Assembly (NCBI GenBank): GCA_946122785.1
Contig: CAMGYJ010000010.1
Location: forward strand, 10,887,467-10,951,466
Length of the DNA: 64,000 bases
Reading direction: 5' to 3'
Source of the DNA: Linum tenue
Lineage: Eukaryota; Streptophyta; Magnoliopsida; Malpighiales; Linaceae
Positions within the stretch are counted from its first letter, which is position 1; the number at the start of each line of letters is the position of its first letter. The notes under the pieces were generated by a model that worked only from the letters and a program-made list of their open reading frames with translations, did not search any database and was not told where the DNA came from. The translations under genes were made by a program, and so were the position numbers. This document shows positions 1-11,325 of the stretch, in pieces.

Positions 1-694
1 AGCTAGAAAAACTCTTCAGAGTACTTTCGATTAAACTTCAACGTGTGTTGTTACAACTCAAAGCTTGAATATTTATAACCAAGAAACCTACTTACAATCC
101 TAAACAAACAAGGCAAAAATTCTGACTCAAACAAGGAAAAAGAAAACGTTTAACAATCAAAACTTGCATCCTAAGTAACTAACTTCTCCCATAAGTAAAC
201 TGTTCCAAAACAGCCTTTGATGTCAACTTTGTGGCTCTGGAAATCAGTCTTCGGGGTTGAGTCGAGCTCAACCAATTCCTTCCCTTGGTTTAGAAAGTCT
301 TGCCCTTCCATTCCCAACTCCAAGCTCCAGCTGGTCATGCCCCGAACTCCTTGAATTCGAGCTCAAAGTTGGTATCTCAAACTGACTTCCTGCCTTAGCC
401 AAAAACTGGCAGATTCCAGAATGCATGATAGGGTTTTGATGGCTTTGGAAAACAATCCTCCTGACCTTATTTCCACAAACCAAATGCATAAAACTATAAA
501 GAAACATCCAAGGTTCAAAATGAGACCCTAACCTTGCATTTCCAGTGAAGGGTTTGAGAGATACGGCCTTCCAAAGTACCCTTCCCAAAACTGTCTCAAC
601 ACTTAGGAAATTTCCAGCCTTGTTCGTATTAACTTGACCCGATCTTTGAACGATTTGTTTGAGATGATTCAAGGGTGGAATTGAGATCATATCA
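1..694 (-). repeat. LTR (partial) of a minus-strand gypsy-like element
   Basis: Read on the minus strand, a purine tract (poly-G about 695-706) preceded by a GAGGACAAAGCTTTTTCAA-type stretch leads into TGATATGATC at 694. A polypurine tract followed by TG is how a plant Ty3/gypsy 3' LTR begins, and GAGGACAA is common upstream of that tract in plant gypsy elements. A TATA-like TATAAATA (minus strand, 70-77) lies inside. The other LTR edge is outside the window or unseen, so length and superfamily are inferred. The stretch 268-690 is open on the minus strand but matches nothing I know. Confidence 0.4.
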
Positions 695-884
695 GGCCCC
701 CCCCCCCTCCCTGTTGAAAAAGCTTTGTCCTCAAAGCTTGGGCCTTTTTTCCCTCAAAAGACCTACAAAATTGATCCCAAACTGGATTCGAAAAAGGCTG
801 CTCATACAAAGGTCTCACCTGCAAACTGGCAGTCGGATTATACACAGGCATAGGGCGAAAGTCAGTCGGATCGTTCTGACTATA

Positions 885-1715
885 TTAAAATTGAGATGGA
901 ACCTCTGTGTAGTAAGGCGTTGGTGCCTCATGGAACGCCACATCGCTATCCTCGATATCGTCCGTATCTTCATCCTCACTGACTGATCTCAAATCTTCCT
1001 CACTTTCCTCGTCGCTGGAGGCGAATGGATAGCTCGGCTCAGGAGGATCATCGTTACCAACATAACCAACCTCGTCTTCTCGGCCATGCGAAGTACGCCC
1101 AGTTCGAAGGTGGTTCTCAATGTCAGCCCACTCTAGCCCCCAAGCAGGCCATTGATCACCGTCGGGCTCAACGAATGGGACAGTCTCAGCATTTTGCGGG
1201 TATTCTTCCCACCCAACACCTCCTGCATAACTACCTTCTCCGTAGTTGCTTGCACCTCCACCCCAGTCGTAGCCTCCTGCAGAACTACCTCCTCCATAGT
1301 TGCTTGAACTATCACCCCAGCCGTACCCTCCTGCAAAACCATCATCACAAGAATATCGGTGAGAATGAGTTTCACTGACCGGCTCGGTCTCGACATACAC
1401 TTCTTCAAGCCGTATCCCGTTGTCAGATAGGAACGGTATCATCATTTTCACCGCATCATCATCATTTATGACAACTTCTTCGTGCATAACTCCGCCAGCA
1501 CTCATGTTTGGATACCGGTAAGTAATTTGACCAACTCTTCTTTGCCCGTCCATACAAGTCCTTTCTGCACAAATGTCACGTAGTTCTTGCCACGTGAATC
1601 TCGACTCAATTTTTAGCATAGTGGATTCGCCATTTTCATAGTCGATCCCAAAGTCCGAGTTTGTCACCCGATCATTCCACCGAATGATAAGCTGAAACTT
1701 CTTAAATTTACCCAT
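885..1715 (-). pseudogene. MuDR/MULE N-terminal-like reading frame
   Basis: This 276-residue frame starts MGKFKKFQLIIRWND and has a beta-rich opening of about 110 residues (VGQITYRYP, INDDDAVKMMIPFL). I associate that with the N-terminal segment of plant MuDR-type transposase proteins. A Gly/Ser/Tyr-rich low-complexity part follows (about 125-170), then an acidic tail rich in Asp/Glu (about 225-260). No MULE DDE transposase core, zinc knuckle or SWIM motif follows. After the stop at 885 the same frame stays open for about 60 more codons (through SQNDPTDFRPMPVYN) to the purine tract of the LTR, so the stop may be a mutation. It is either a truncated MULE gene or an accessory frame inside an LTR element. 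Family assignment is from memory of the motif pattern only. Confidence 0.4.
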
Positions 1716-2139
1716 GTCTGCAAATTACAATAAGTAACTATTAGCTTAACTCGATTAAGATTACTATAGTATAATTAATACATTAGGGATACAAAAATAA
1801 TATAATCCAAACCCATTAACAACCGAACTAACTGATCTATCATGAGAAAACTAAACAAATTCATCTAAATTCATAACTAACTAACATCAATCATACCATA
1901 ATTCATCTAAATATCTCTAACATAACATATTTGCCAATAATCGAAATTCACTAAACACAGACATATAATTACTAATACATCAACATGTAAACAATACATA
2001 ATTATAACATACCGAATCCCGGTGAGCTTCTTGTTTCTGTAAGCCAACTGAGAAAAGGACCAAAAAAGCACTAATTTCGTACTGAATTGTTGTAAGGCAG
2101 CTGGAGAAATATGGGGGCTGGGTTTTTATATAGAAATAT
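1716..2139. other. AT-rich stretch, no gene seen
   Basis: This AT-rich stretch lies upstream of the minus-strand frame at 885-1715. I see no conserved frame, hairpin or transposon end here. It could hold the 5' leader of that frame. Confidence 0.4.
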
Positions 2140-2149
2140 GGGGGCCTAA

Positions 2150-2444
2150 TCACCGCGCTGGACAATAGCGGTGAACCATCACCGCTTTCGACCAAGACGG
2201 TGAAAGTTAGGTCGTTGTTACCTAACTTCCAACCTACCAGGGTTGTAAAACGTGGTAAATAATTCCCGTTTTGGACTACAGCGATGATGTATTCACCGTT
2301 TTTAACAAAAGCGGTGAAGGTTTCACCGTTTACCATAAATGCGGTGATACTTTCCCCCGCTTTCTCCAAAACGGTGATACCTTCACCGTTTTTCTTTGCA
2401 GCGGTGATGATGTTCACTGTCTTGGTCGACAACGGTGATGATCA
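2150..2444. repeat. 30-bp minisatellite of palindromic CACCG...CGGTGA units
   Basis: Units of about 30 bp each begin with CACCG(C/T)TTT and end with (A/G)CGGTGA(A/T), so every unit is an imperfect dyad. The best-ordered run is 2285-2440. On the minus strand the units read as five consecutive 10-residue repeats of the form (T/I)AxxKNGExI in a frame from 2432 to 1980. The period is a multiple of three, so the frame is kept across units. Whether it is translated is unknown. Confidence 0.7.
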
Positions 2445-2575
2445 AACTGCTGTATTTTGGGAAAATGGAGGATGACTGTGATGGCGATTGTGATAGCGTC
2501 AATGAAGGACTTTGGAGAATGAGATAGACTTGAGACCTCTCTGTCACTGAAGAAACGGATTTGGTTGTAGAATTT

Positions 2576-3842
2576 AAGGGTAAAATACCCTCTATACCAC
2601 TAAAGTATGCGAATTGGGGCAAGGGTACCACTAAAGTAAAAATAAGGCACCAGATACCATTAAAGTCAATCAAATGTGCATATTTACAATTTTCCGTCCA
2701 TTGACTAACGAATTCATTCATTGACTAACAGATTGAATAAATCATTATTATTTTAACACCTCAGCACTAGCTATAAACCAAAGAGATGCCGAGTCAACCA
2801 TTTTTGGCCACATCCCCTTCCACATTTGCTGAACCAAACGCACACCACAAAGGAAAAATAATAAAATAATATACCAAACCTTCGCCATCGAAAAATCTTG
2901 GTCCAATCTCAATCTCCATATTTGGGTTTCCAAATCTTGGCGACCTAAACGACTCATAACCGGCGGGAGGCGAATGCAACGATATGGTGCCGAGCTCCTG
3001 ATCATCGTGTAACTTCAGAGAGCAGCGACTGTGAGTTTGTGGGTGCAGAGGACAAGATTTATTTGGGGGCGAGAAGCATTGTTCCTAGAACCCCCATCGC
3101 CATAATCAATGCCACCCAATAGAGATTGCAGACCCTAGCGGCATTTGGGGTTTGGGAGTCAGAGATTGGATATAGGAGATTGATGGTAGGAGGAGCTGGA
3201 AGGGTAACGCAGTGGCGGCGGAGCTGGAAACGAAACTATTGGGCTTCCGGAGAGTCGATGACCGGCGGGCGGCGGCGAATGGCGACGGAGGGGCGATGGG
3301 GCCAAGAATTTCCTTCCTCAATATCAGCTAAAAGTGGATAATGATGTCAGCGAGGGCCTTGTTTTGGTAGAGCTGCCGTTGGAAGCGGTGAAGCTGGCCC
3401 AGAGCGACTAGCTTAGAGGCTTGGCGGTGGAGATGTCTTTAAGAGAGATGGCGGTGATTTCGAGCGGGATGGGATTGCGAATCCTCTCCCTTGTGATTTC
3501 AGAGGAGAAGAAGAAGAAGAAGAGTAAATGAGAGAACCCTAAATTTGGGTTGGCAGAGGCCATGTTTTCCAGTTTTCTTATTTTTTTCCCCCTTCGTATG
3601 GTATGAGTTTATTTCACGAAATGGGGAATGGAGTGTGTCTTTTGTCTTTAATTAATGATGAGGTGTTAAAATATTAATATTTTATTTAATCTGTTAGTCA
3701 ATGAATGAATTCGTTAGTCAATGGACGGAAAATTGTAAATATGCATATTTGATTGACTATCTGGTGTCCTAATTTTACTTGATGGTACCCTAGCCTCAAT
3801 TCTCATACTTTAGTGGTATGAGAGGTACTAATTAACACCCTA
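2576..3842. mobile_element. Non-autonomous element with about 185-bp terminal inverted repeats
   Basis: About 185 bp at 2576-2763 recur inverted at 3657-3842. Shared landmarks are ACCACTAAAGTATG, CCGTCCATTGACTAACGAA and TTTTAACACCTCA. The interior (2764-3656) is GC-richer than its surroundings and contains short open stretches on both strands, as in Pack-MULEs that carry host gene fragments; I could not identify a parent gene. No clean target duplication was found (6 of 9 flanking positions agree at best). Long TIRs favour Mutator, but this is inference. Confidence 0.6.
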
Positions 3843-5215
3843 AGTTTTTAAATTTATCGCCCTAATTTAGATGAGTTGACGTTTTTACCCCAATCTCTAA
3901 CAAAAATCCAGAAAAAAAACAATTTCCAAAAACAGAGAACTCGCCATAAACGTCCGCCGTCGCCCTGGAAATCCTGGTCCGTCACCACCGTTCGCCTGAA
4001 AGTCCTCGCTTGTCGCCGCCGTTCGGCTGGAAATCCTCGTCCGTAGCCATCGTTCGCAGGGAAGTCCTCGCCCGTCACCGTCGTTCACCCAGGAGTCCTC
4101 GTGGCGGCTGCTTCGCTACTTGGTCCGCCCTGTCGACGCCGCCAATTCCGGGATATGAAAAATAAGTCAGAGAGGAAAGCCCAGAAGATGAGATTGGGGA
4201 CAACTTCTACGTCTACAGCATCCTCCAACCTAGGGGTGGGCATTGGGTGGGTCGGGTGGATTTTGACTATAAAATGCACCCACCCGCGCTTAAACGGATT
4301 GATAATTTTTAACCCACCACCCACCCACATTTAGTCTCGGGTTGGGTCGGGCGGATGGTGGATGATGCGGGTGGGTTTGTGGGTTCATCCACATCGAACC
4401 CACATCACAATGTATATAATATAAAGGAGTTAACTTGACATGATAATAGGTGAAGAGAATCATCGAGGGAAACAAGAAGTTGAAATAGGGCAAAAAATGT
4501 CGAATTAGTTCTTAAATTGGATAGAAATTCTATTATGAAAGAGTTTTCTACAGATTGAGACGATTATTAGGTGCAAGGAACTAAGGAAAATAATTCCACA
4601 AAGGAAAGAGCGGTGATCTAGGCACAAGAATTAGAGGAAAAAGTAAAGGGAAGAAGAGGGGATCTCTATTTGGAAGGTTGGCTTTGAGGTTTAAACTCCA
4701 GGAGCAGTCCGAGTTTATATCTAATGCCTCCACTCTCCTCTCTCTAGCGCCAACGACTTTGATCTTTTTGTTGTTGGGTTGAGCGGGTCACCCGCACACT
4801 CACCCACAACCCACCCACCACCCGGCGGATGGCTCCCAGCGCAACCCGTCACCCACCCACAGACCCACCCACTTAACGAAATTCGGGTCAAATGCGGGTG
4901 GGTCGGTCCACACCCGCGGATGATCCGCCTGCATGCCCAGCCCTACTCCAACCTACACTTTGGAGATCTACGAGTCCGCGAGATTGAGAAAGGCCCCCAT
5001 CAACCAAGCAGCAACGAGGAGGAAGAAGGAACAGCCCGCCTGGTCAAGTTGGAATAAGGAACAACCCGCCTGGTCGGCGACGATAAGAGCATATTAGGGA
5101 TCAGGGCGATGGGTTGGGGGCAACCGTTTTAGGAATTGAGGGTAATATTGTCTATTTGGTTAATTTAGGGTGAAAAATTTAAAAAGTTAGAGCGTTAAAT
5201 AGAAATTCAGGAATT
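3836..5215. mobile_element. Possible older TIR element hosting a hAT insertion
   Basis: The left side (about 3836-3900, AAGTTTTTAAATTTATCGCC) resembles, in inverse orientation, the right side (about 5140-5215, GGGTGAAAAATTTAAAAAG). Between them is GC-rich, exon-like sequence split by the hAT element at 4231-4945. The inverted similarity is visible but imperfect and the edges are approximate. Confidence 0.3.
4231..4945. mobile_element. hAT-type non-autonomous element, 8-bp TSD CTCCAACC
   Basis: The element starts TAGGGGTGGGCATTGGG and ends GCATGCCCAGCCCTA, short inverted ends typical of plant hAT elements. It is flanked by exact 8-bp duplications CTCCAACC at 4223-4230 and 4946-4953. The interior has GGGTGGGTCGGGT-type repeats near both ends and no transposase. 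It is 715 bp long. Confidence 0.85.
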
Positions 5216-5333
5216 TAATGGCGAAGGAGTTGAAGAAACAACACCGTCTGGACACTTTTAGTCCTAAAAATTCTTATTTGTCGCCCTAATTAATTAAATT
5301 TTACTCTAATACCCTTCATTCCTCGTTTACTCC

Positions 5334-7041
5334 GGAACAGGATAGGATGCTAACCCCATAATGGGTTAGCACGGTGCTAACCTAGAGGATCACCGTTCTT
5401 TTGCTATAAAAGGGATCTAATGGGTAGAGATAGGTAAGGGCTAGTTGGGATTTTTTTGGGCGTGGGTAGTGTTTCCGAAATTTTCGGAGTGAGGTTTGCG
5501 GTCCAAACGCAGATAATTGGGGATTTGGGGGAGAGAATCTTTGACGGTTTGGGTGACTGAATGGTTCCAATCTTTGGTGGCATTATTTTGTTTTATCTGT
5601 GTAGTGATTTTTAATAATTTTCGCCTAAAGATCAAATTTTGTTTTTTCTCTAGTAGTGGTTCTCTAATGATATAATAGTGATTTCCATACCAGTGATTTA
5701 AAAAAAAATGTTAGTATGATTTTGTAGTAGTGACTTTATAGTTATGAACATGACGGCAGTAGTGTTTCTAATGATGTATTAGTAGTAATTCTTGATTATT
5801 GAAAATTATAATCTGATAATAGTATTGATTCTACTAAAAAATTATCAAAATTACTACTAATAAATCATAAAATTACTACTACAAACATGAAAGAAAATTG
5901 GTAGTAGTGTATTATCAAAATCACTACTAATAAATCATAAATCAATACTATCCACACCAAATTACTACTACAAACCTAAAAAAAATTGGTAGTAGTGTTT
6001 TTAAGAGAACACAATACTTTATTATGTATGGTTAGAAAGAGTGACGTGATGGAGAGAAGGGAGAGAGAGACGTAGATTCTGGGATTGTAACTGCATCTCA
6101 TTAAAATCCCAAAAAATCAGCCCAAATAAATAAAAGATAAATTTTTTCCCCTCCCTTCTATGGGAATGGATCAGGTTAGTAACCTTATGGTGAGTAACTA
6201 TGAGTAACCCGCCCACATCAGCATGACATCAGCATCCTCTCTCTCCTGGAAAGCATTTAATTTTCCCCTCCTTAATCTTTGACGGACGATTTCTCACTCG
6301 TTTTAAGCCGAAATTTAATTTTTTTTTGCACAGTTAGATTAGATTAATTGTGCTCTTCAAAATGATATCCACTTTGATATATTTTCCGAACAAAAAAAAT
6401 TGAGCCATTTTATACCAGTCTATACCATATGGTATTGACTGGTATTGAAATAAGAGCATATCTATGGTTTGAAAAGCGTACCATGGTGGTATGACACAAA
6501 CCAAAACTTTAGAATGGTTGAATACATGATAGTAGAAGTATATTAATTGTCATTTACGACTTTTAACATTGTATACCATAAGATACCATAAGATACCACC
6601 CCGTACCAGGGTGGTATTGTATGGTATTGTGTGGTATAAATTTGTCTTGTAATTTGTTCACCTAGAAATTTGTAGATCCAATAGATCATGATGAACTCGT
6701 CCCTGCTGTGCAAACGTTTTCAAAAACGAATTAAAAACGAAGAAGATACCATATGGTATGCAGTTGGGACCGAGAGGCCATAAATTTTTTTTTTCTCAAA
6801 AAATATTTGAAATTGATCTCATTTTGTAGAGCACGATGAACTCGTTCCATCTATGCAAAAAAAAATTAAAATCCGAGTTAAAACGAAAAAGATATGAGTC
6901 AATTAAGAAAGCTAGTGAAAATAAAAAATGGTCTTTAATTCTCCACCCTAACTTGAGCCCCCTTCTATTACTACTTTGCCCTTTTTAAATGCTAGTTAGC
7001 ATGGTGCTAACCCCTTATACAATTAGCACCCTATCTATTCC
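5334..7041. mobile_element. MULE-like non-autonomous element, 10-bp TSD CGTTTACTCC
   Basis: Exact 10-bp duplications CGTTTACTCC flank the element (5324-5333 and 7042-7051), a Mutator-sized target duplication. Ends are GGAACAGGATAGGATGCTAA and, inverted, GGAATAGATAGGGTGCTAAT. The right half (6160-6960) is shared with elements at 9380-11325 and 12050-13063, including many TACCATATGGTA palindromes. The left half is unique to this copy and holds a TATA-like CTATAAAAGG near 5403 and an 88-bp tandem duplication near 5835-5995. No transposase is present. Confidence 0.8.
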
Positions 7042-7515
7042 CGTTTACTCCTAATCGATCAATGAAAAATCCCCACGTGGCCGAGTCTGGAACTGCACCT
7101 CTTGGCTCTTCCTCTCCTGTCGCCGCCGATCGAGAGCAAAGACGATCACCAAAAGTCAACGAATTTCAACAAGTCAAAGCTCATCAAGTGAAAGACCAAC
7201 TGTAAGGCCTCCAAGAGAAGTCATCCTACCCTCGCGGCCCGCCACCCTCGCGGAGGAGAAGAAGGCTTTCTCACCGAAACAATCACCACCACTTTCTTCG
7301 GGTAAATCACACGATTTCCCTGCGTTTTCTTTTTCATGGGTTTTGGTTGCCCTTCTTTTCTATAATTCAATTTGACTAGTTTATCATTTTCCATTCCATG
7401 TGCTATCGACTAACAATGGTCCTTTTCATGCCATTTTTCTCCTTTGTTCATATTTGTCAGAGTCTTCCATTTCAGTGTGTCATCATCCACCTTACTCCCG
7501 TCGCGATGGGTCTCA

Positions 7516-7782
7516 TGATGAGGTTATTTTACGTTTGAGCTTTTAGGTATTTTCGGATTGGGTTAGGGGTGTTTTTCCTTACAGTTTAAGTTTTCCTTTT
7601 GTTTTTGGGAAGGGTATTCGGGTAGGATTAGGTTAAGTATTAGGCTTTTCTAAGCCTATAAATATGTACCTTTGGCATTAGTTCCGTATCAATCAATAAA
7701 GTTAAGGTTTATCGACACCAACGTCGTTCTCCCGCTCTTGAGTTTCGAGCAAAACCCTAGAACGGATGAAATCTGTTCATCA
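7516..7782 (+). repeat. 5' LTR of the miniature element
   Basis: The 267-bp repeat contains a TATA-like CCTATAAATATG (about 7658-7669) and an AATAAAG about 30 bp downstream, a compact promoter and polyadenylation arrangement. It differs from the right repeat at roughly nine positions by eye. Confidence 0.75.
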
Positions 7783-8677
7783 ATTGGTATCACAGCCTGG
7801 TTATGCATCCTATAGGGGTGGGTGCCATGGTCCTCGACCTAGCCGCAATCCGCGAGCTGAAGTTACAATCGATAGCACTTCGCCAGGATATCACGACGAC
7901 TTGTGCAGAAGTGACTTCAACATTGAAGCAACTCAAGGCATGCTTCCGCGAGTGGGAGCTGAACGATGATCGCGCAACAATCCCGCAGGGGAAGCGAAGC
8001 GACGACGACGTGGCTCGCGTCGACGCCAATGAACCTAGGGGGACGGAGGATATCAAGATCTCCGTCAACGAGATCGTGGGAAGGGAAACAGTACGCATCG
8101 GTTAACCTCACCGTTGCGAGGCTATCATCCTTCGATCGGAAAGTTGCGGGAAGGAAGAGCTCAAAGCTCAAGCTCTATCCAAGGTAGCCAGAGCAGTTGT
8201 TTGCAGCGGGGAAGTTGTGGGGTCGTTCCAAGGGCCAAGGACGCGTTCACAGCAGCAGCACGCGAAGACCGGGACATTAGCGCATTGGACGCATAAGCTG
8301 GAAGAGTTCACGTTTGATAAAGAGAAGAAGTGGTTGGCATCCTTCAATAGTCAAATTGCAATGGCCACAATGTCGACCACTGCTGTAAGATATAATTGGA
8401 TCTCTGCCCCTATTCATGCTTGGAAATTTACAAAGAAAAAAGGATCACAGGCACATGGAAGGGAAGGAATGGAGGAGGTTTTCATGTTTGTTAGTGCCGT
8501 GTGGGCTAGTGATTGGACATGGATGCTTGTTATTATATTTTGCGGTCGCTCGTGGAAGTTCAGGAAGCGGCCAAAGCCTCAACGTCACCGCAAGAGCTGT
8601 TGTTGCTTTTGCCGTCGACCTCCGCGTCTCGGCATTGACCGAACCTAGAAGACCAAGGTTCTTTGAGGGGGGAGGAT

Positions 8678-8945
8678 TGATGAGGTTATTTTACGTTTGG
8701 GCTTTTTGGTATTTTCGGATTGGGTTAGGGGTGTTTTTCCTTACAGTTTAAGTTTTCCTTTTGTGTTTGGGAAGGGGTATTCGGGCAGGATTAGGTTAAG
8801 TATTAGGCTTTTCTAAGCCTATAAATATGTACCTTTGGCATTAGTTCCGTATCAATCAATAAAGTTAAGGTTTATCGACACCAACGTCGTTCTCCCGCTC
8901 GTGAGTTTCGAGCAAAACCCTAGAACGGAGGGAATCCGTTCATCA
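8678..8945 (+). repeat. 3' LTR of the miniature element
   Basis: This 268-bp direct repeat of 7516-7782 follows a purine tract (8661-8676). Differences from the left copy are scattered substitutions plus a one-base G-run change, implying an old insertion. Confidence 0.75.
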
Positions 8946-9379
8946 TCACAACGCCACGCCTTCGCCACACTCGGCGGTGGTTCGCTCGCCGTCATCTCTT
9001 GCCCAGCTGTCATGCTGTCTTTCCCGGCTTGTCGTGGTGCTTCAGTTTTCGCCGTCGGGTTCATCGCCTCCTCCTCTTCGTCCGGGCTAGGTATCAGCTG
9101 CGCCTTTTTTGTCGGCACGATATTCTTTTCCACAGTGATCACCTCCGAGGCATCGACTGAGACCACCACGGACTCCTCGTCTCGCTCCCGACAGTTCTCG
9201 ACAATTGTTTGGTTAAGAGATATTAGGATAGAAATTTTGTTGGGGTAAATATGTCAATTTATTTTAGGGCGATAAAATTTGAATTGTAGGGCAATGAATA
9301 GCGATTCAGTTGAAGTAAGGACAGTGGGCCGAGCCGCTTAATATTTTAATTAACCAGCCTTAAAAGGCCCAAATTAGAT

Positions 9380-11325
9380 GGATCAAGTTAGGGTGCATAA
9401 CCATGGGTTATGCACCGATTAATAACCAAATCTGGACCCTTCATTTAGAAAACCAGATCTAAGGATGGAGAATTAAAGGTCATTTTTATTTTCACTAGCT
9501 TTCTTAATTGACTCATATCTTTTTCGTTTTAACTCGGATTTTAATTTTTTTTGCACAGATGGAACGAGTTCATCATGCTCTACAAAATGAGATCAATTTT
9601 CAATATTTTTTGAGGAAAAAAAATTCTGGCATCTCGGTGCCAACTGCATACCATATGGTATCTTCTTCGTTTTTAATTCGTTTTTGAAAACGTTTACACA
9701 GCAGGGACGAGTTCATCATGATCTATTGGATCTACAAATTTCTGGGTGAACAAATTACAAGACAAAAAATACCACACAATACCATACAATACCACCCTGG
9801 TATGGGGTGGTATCTTATGGTATACAATGTTAAAAGTCGTAAATGACCATTAATATACTTTTACTATCATGTATTCAACCATCCTACAGTTTTGGTTTGT
9901 GTCATACCACCATGGTACGCTTTTCAAACCATAGGTATGCTCTTATTTCAATACCAGTCAATACCATATGGTATAGACTGGTAAAAAATGGCTCAATTTT
10001 TTTTGTTCGAAAAATATATCAAAGTGGATATCATTTTGTAGGGGTGGAAATCGGTATGCCGGTAAATGGTTTACCGGTTTACCGAACCGTTTACCGGCGG
10101 TATCGGCGGCCGAGATGCAAAATGGGTGGGTCGGTATACCGAATCCGGTATCGGTAATACCGATACCGAACCCCCCAAAACGACCATTGAGTGTAGTTGA
10201 AGTTTGGGATCCATCCTTTTCTGCTTCCGACCTTCTCAAGGGCTGAGCTCTCACCGCTTCCGGCCATGATGATCAATATGACGACTATTGCTCCTGCCAT
10301 ATAACCATCAGCTTCATTGTTCTCCTTCTTTGCTTTCTATCTTTTCTTGTCGCGCCTTTAATCTGTTTCACTCTCTCAAGTCAGGAGTCACGTACGACCT
10401 GCTAGCTGTGGAATTGGCGTGGGGGAGCATTTTGCAGGCAGAGTAAGGAGGAGAGATGATCGATCGAGTAGAGCTTTTCTTTGGCTTCAGCTTGAAACTA
10501 GTCTGCGTGCTGCACATGGCAGTGGTTATGCTTTATGGTCAAAAGAGAATCGATGAGGTTACGCTGTAAAAGTAAAATGAAGAGGATATGACATGTGATA
10601 TGATATCCATCCTTCTCCTTCCTGATCCTAATGCATGAAAACATGCATATATAGTTCTCTTTTGTGCTTTACGTATGCTCTTTTAACTGTTCATAGCTAG
10701 TGAGAGTAGTTAGAAAAAGAAATAAGGTTCCAAAAGAACTACAGAATGGAGGAGTGGATTAGGTGTGTCTTTTCTTTCCAGAATATAAATGATTTCAAAT
10801 GGAATTTGATTAATAAATTAATTTATGACAATCAAATCATCATCTTTAGTGCAGTGACAAAATATTCATAGAGGTTTTCTTGGAAATTGCAATTGTTAGT
10901 GTTGTATTTGGTAAATGGTCGGTAAACCGAACCGAAAAATCGCCCCACGTCGTCCTTTGCGGTAATTCGGTAAACCGGTTTGTAACCGTTTACCGGTAAT
11001 TCGGTAATCGGTAAACCGGTTATAAATCGGTATCGGTAAACGGTAAACAGTTTGGCCACCCTCGGTATACCGAAACCGGTAAATTCAGTAAACGGTTTAC
11101 CGTTTACCGACCGATTCCCACCCCTATGACATTTTGAAGAGCACAATTAATCTGATCTAACTATGCAAAAAAAATTAAATTTCGACTTAAAACGAGTGAG
11201 AAATCGTCCGTCAAAGATTAAGGAGGGGAAAATTAAAGACTTTCCAGGAGAGAAAGGATGCTGATGTCATGCTAATGTGGGCGGGTTACTCATTGTTACT
11301 CACCATAAGGTTACTGACCTAATCC
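9380..11325 (-). mobile_element. Inverted copy of the MULE-like family, split by a hAT insertion
   Basis: This is the reverse complement of the family also at 12050-13063. It reads from GGATTAGGTCAGTAACC at the 11325 end to TAACTTGATCC at the 9380 end, with the hairpin GTGCATAACC...GGTTATGCAC near 9395-9415. A hAT element occupies 10039-11126, so the original copy was close to 0.9 kb. I found no matching target duplication at its edges, unlike the two sister copies. Confidence 0.7.
10039..11126. mobile_element. hAT-type element nested in the MULE-like copy
   Basis: The left end TAGGGGTGGAAATCGGTA and right end ACCGATTCCCACCCCTA are inverted. Both subterminal regions are packed with GGTAAACCG/CGGTTTACC-type palindromes. 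The flanks TCATTTTG (left) and ACATTTTG (right) are an 8-bp duplication with one mismatch, with two extra bases (TG) before the right copy. The interior is AT-rich with no transposase. Its position inside conserved sequence of the host element shows it inserted later. Confidence 0.75.

Larger units (their letters stand above)
7516..8945 (+). mobile_element. Miniature LTR retrotransposon (TRIM/SMART-like)
   Basis: Two direct repeats of about 267 bp (7516-7782 and 8678-8945) begin TGATGAGG and end TTCATCA, bounding only about 895 bp. Just inside the left repeat is TGGTATCACAGCC (7785), one mismatch from the initiator-Met tRNA primer site. Just before the right repeat is the purine tract GAGGGGGGAGGAT. 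The interior has an unassigned 100-residue frame (7803-8105) and short frames to 8650, with no protease, RT or integrase. Flanks TCTCA and TCACA are at best an imperfect 5-bp duplication. The size fits a non-autonomous element that needs an outside partner. Confidence 0.75.
5230..9310. mobile_element. Composite: an old TIR element holding two later insertions
   Basis: The motif TTGTCGCCCTAATTAATTAA near 5278 recurs inverted near 9258-9275 (TTTAGGGCGATAAAATTTGA), suggesting the two ends of one element. Removing the MULE-like insertion (5334-7041) and the miniature LTR element (7516-8945) would leave roughly 940 bp. The remaining interior (7052-7515 and 8946-9230) is GC-rich and exon-like (many GCC/CTC codons) but no product is recognisable. 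The nesting order follows from the target duplications of the inner elements; the outer element is inferred. Confidence 0.3.

Noticed and set aside
2150..2444. CRISPR-like array
   Set aside because: Repeats are direct 30-bp units without spacers, and the genome is a plant's.
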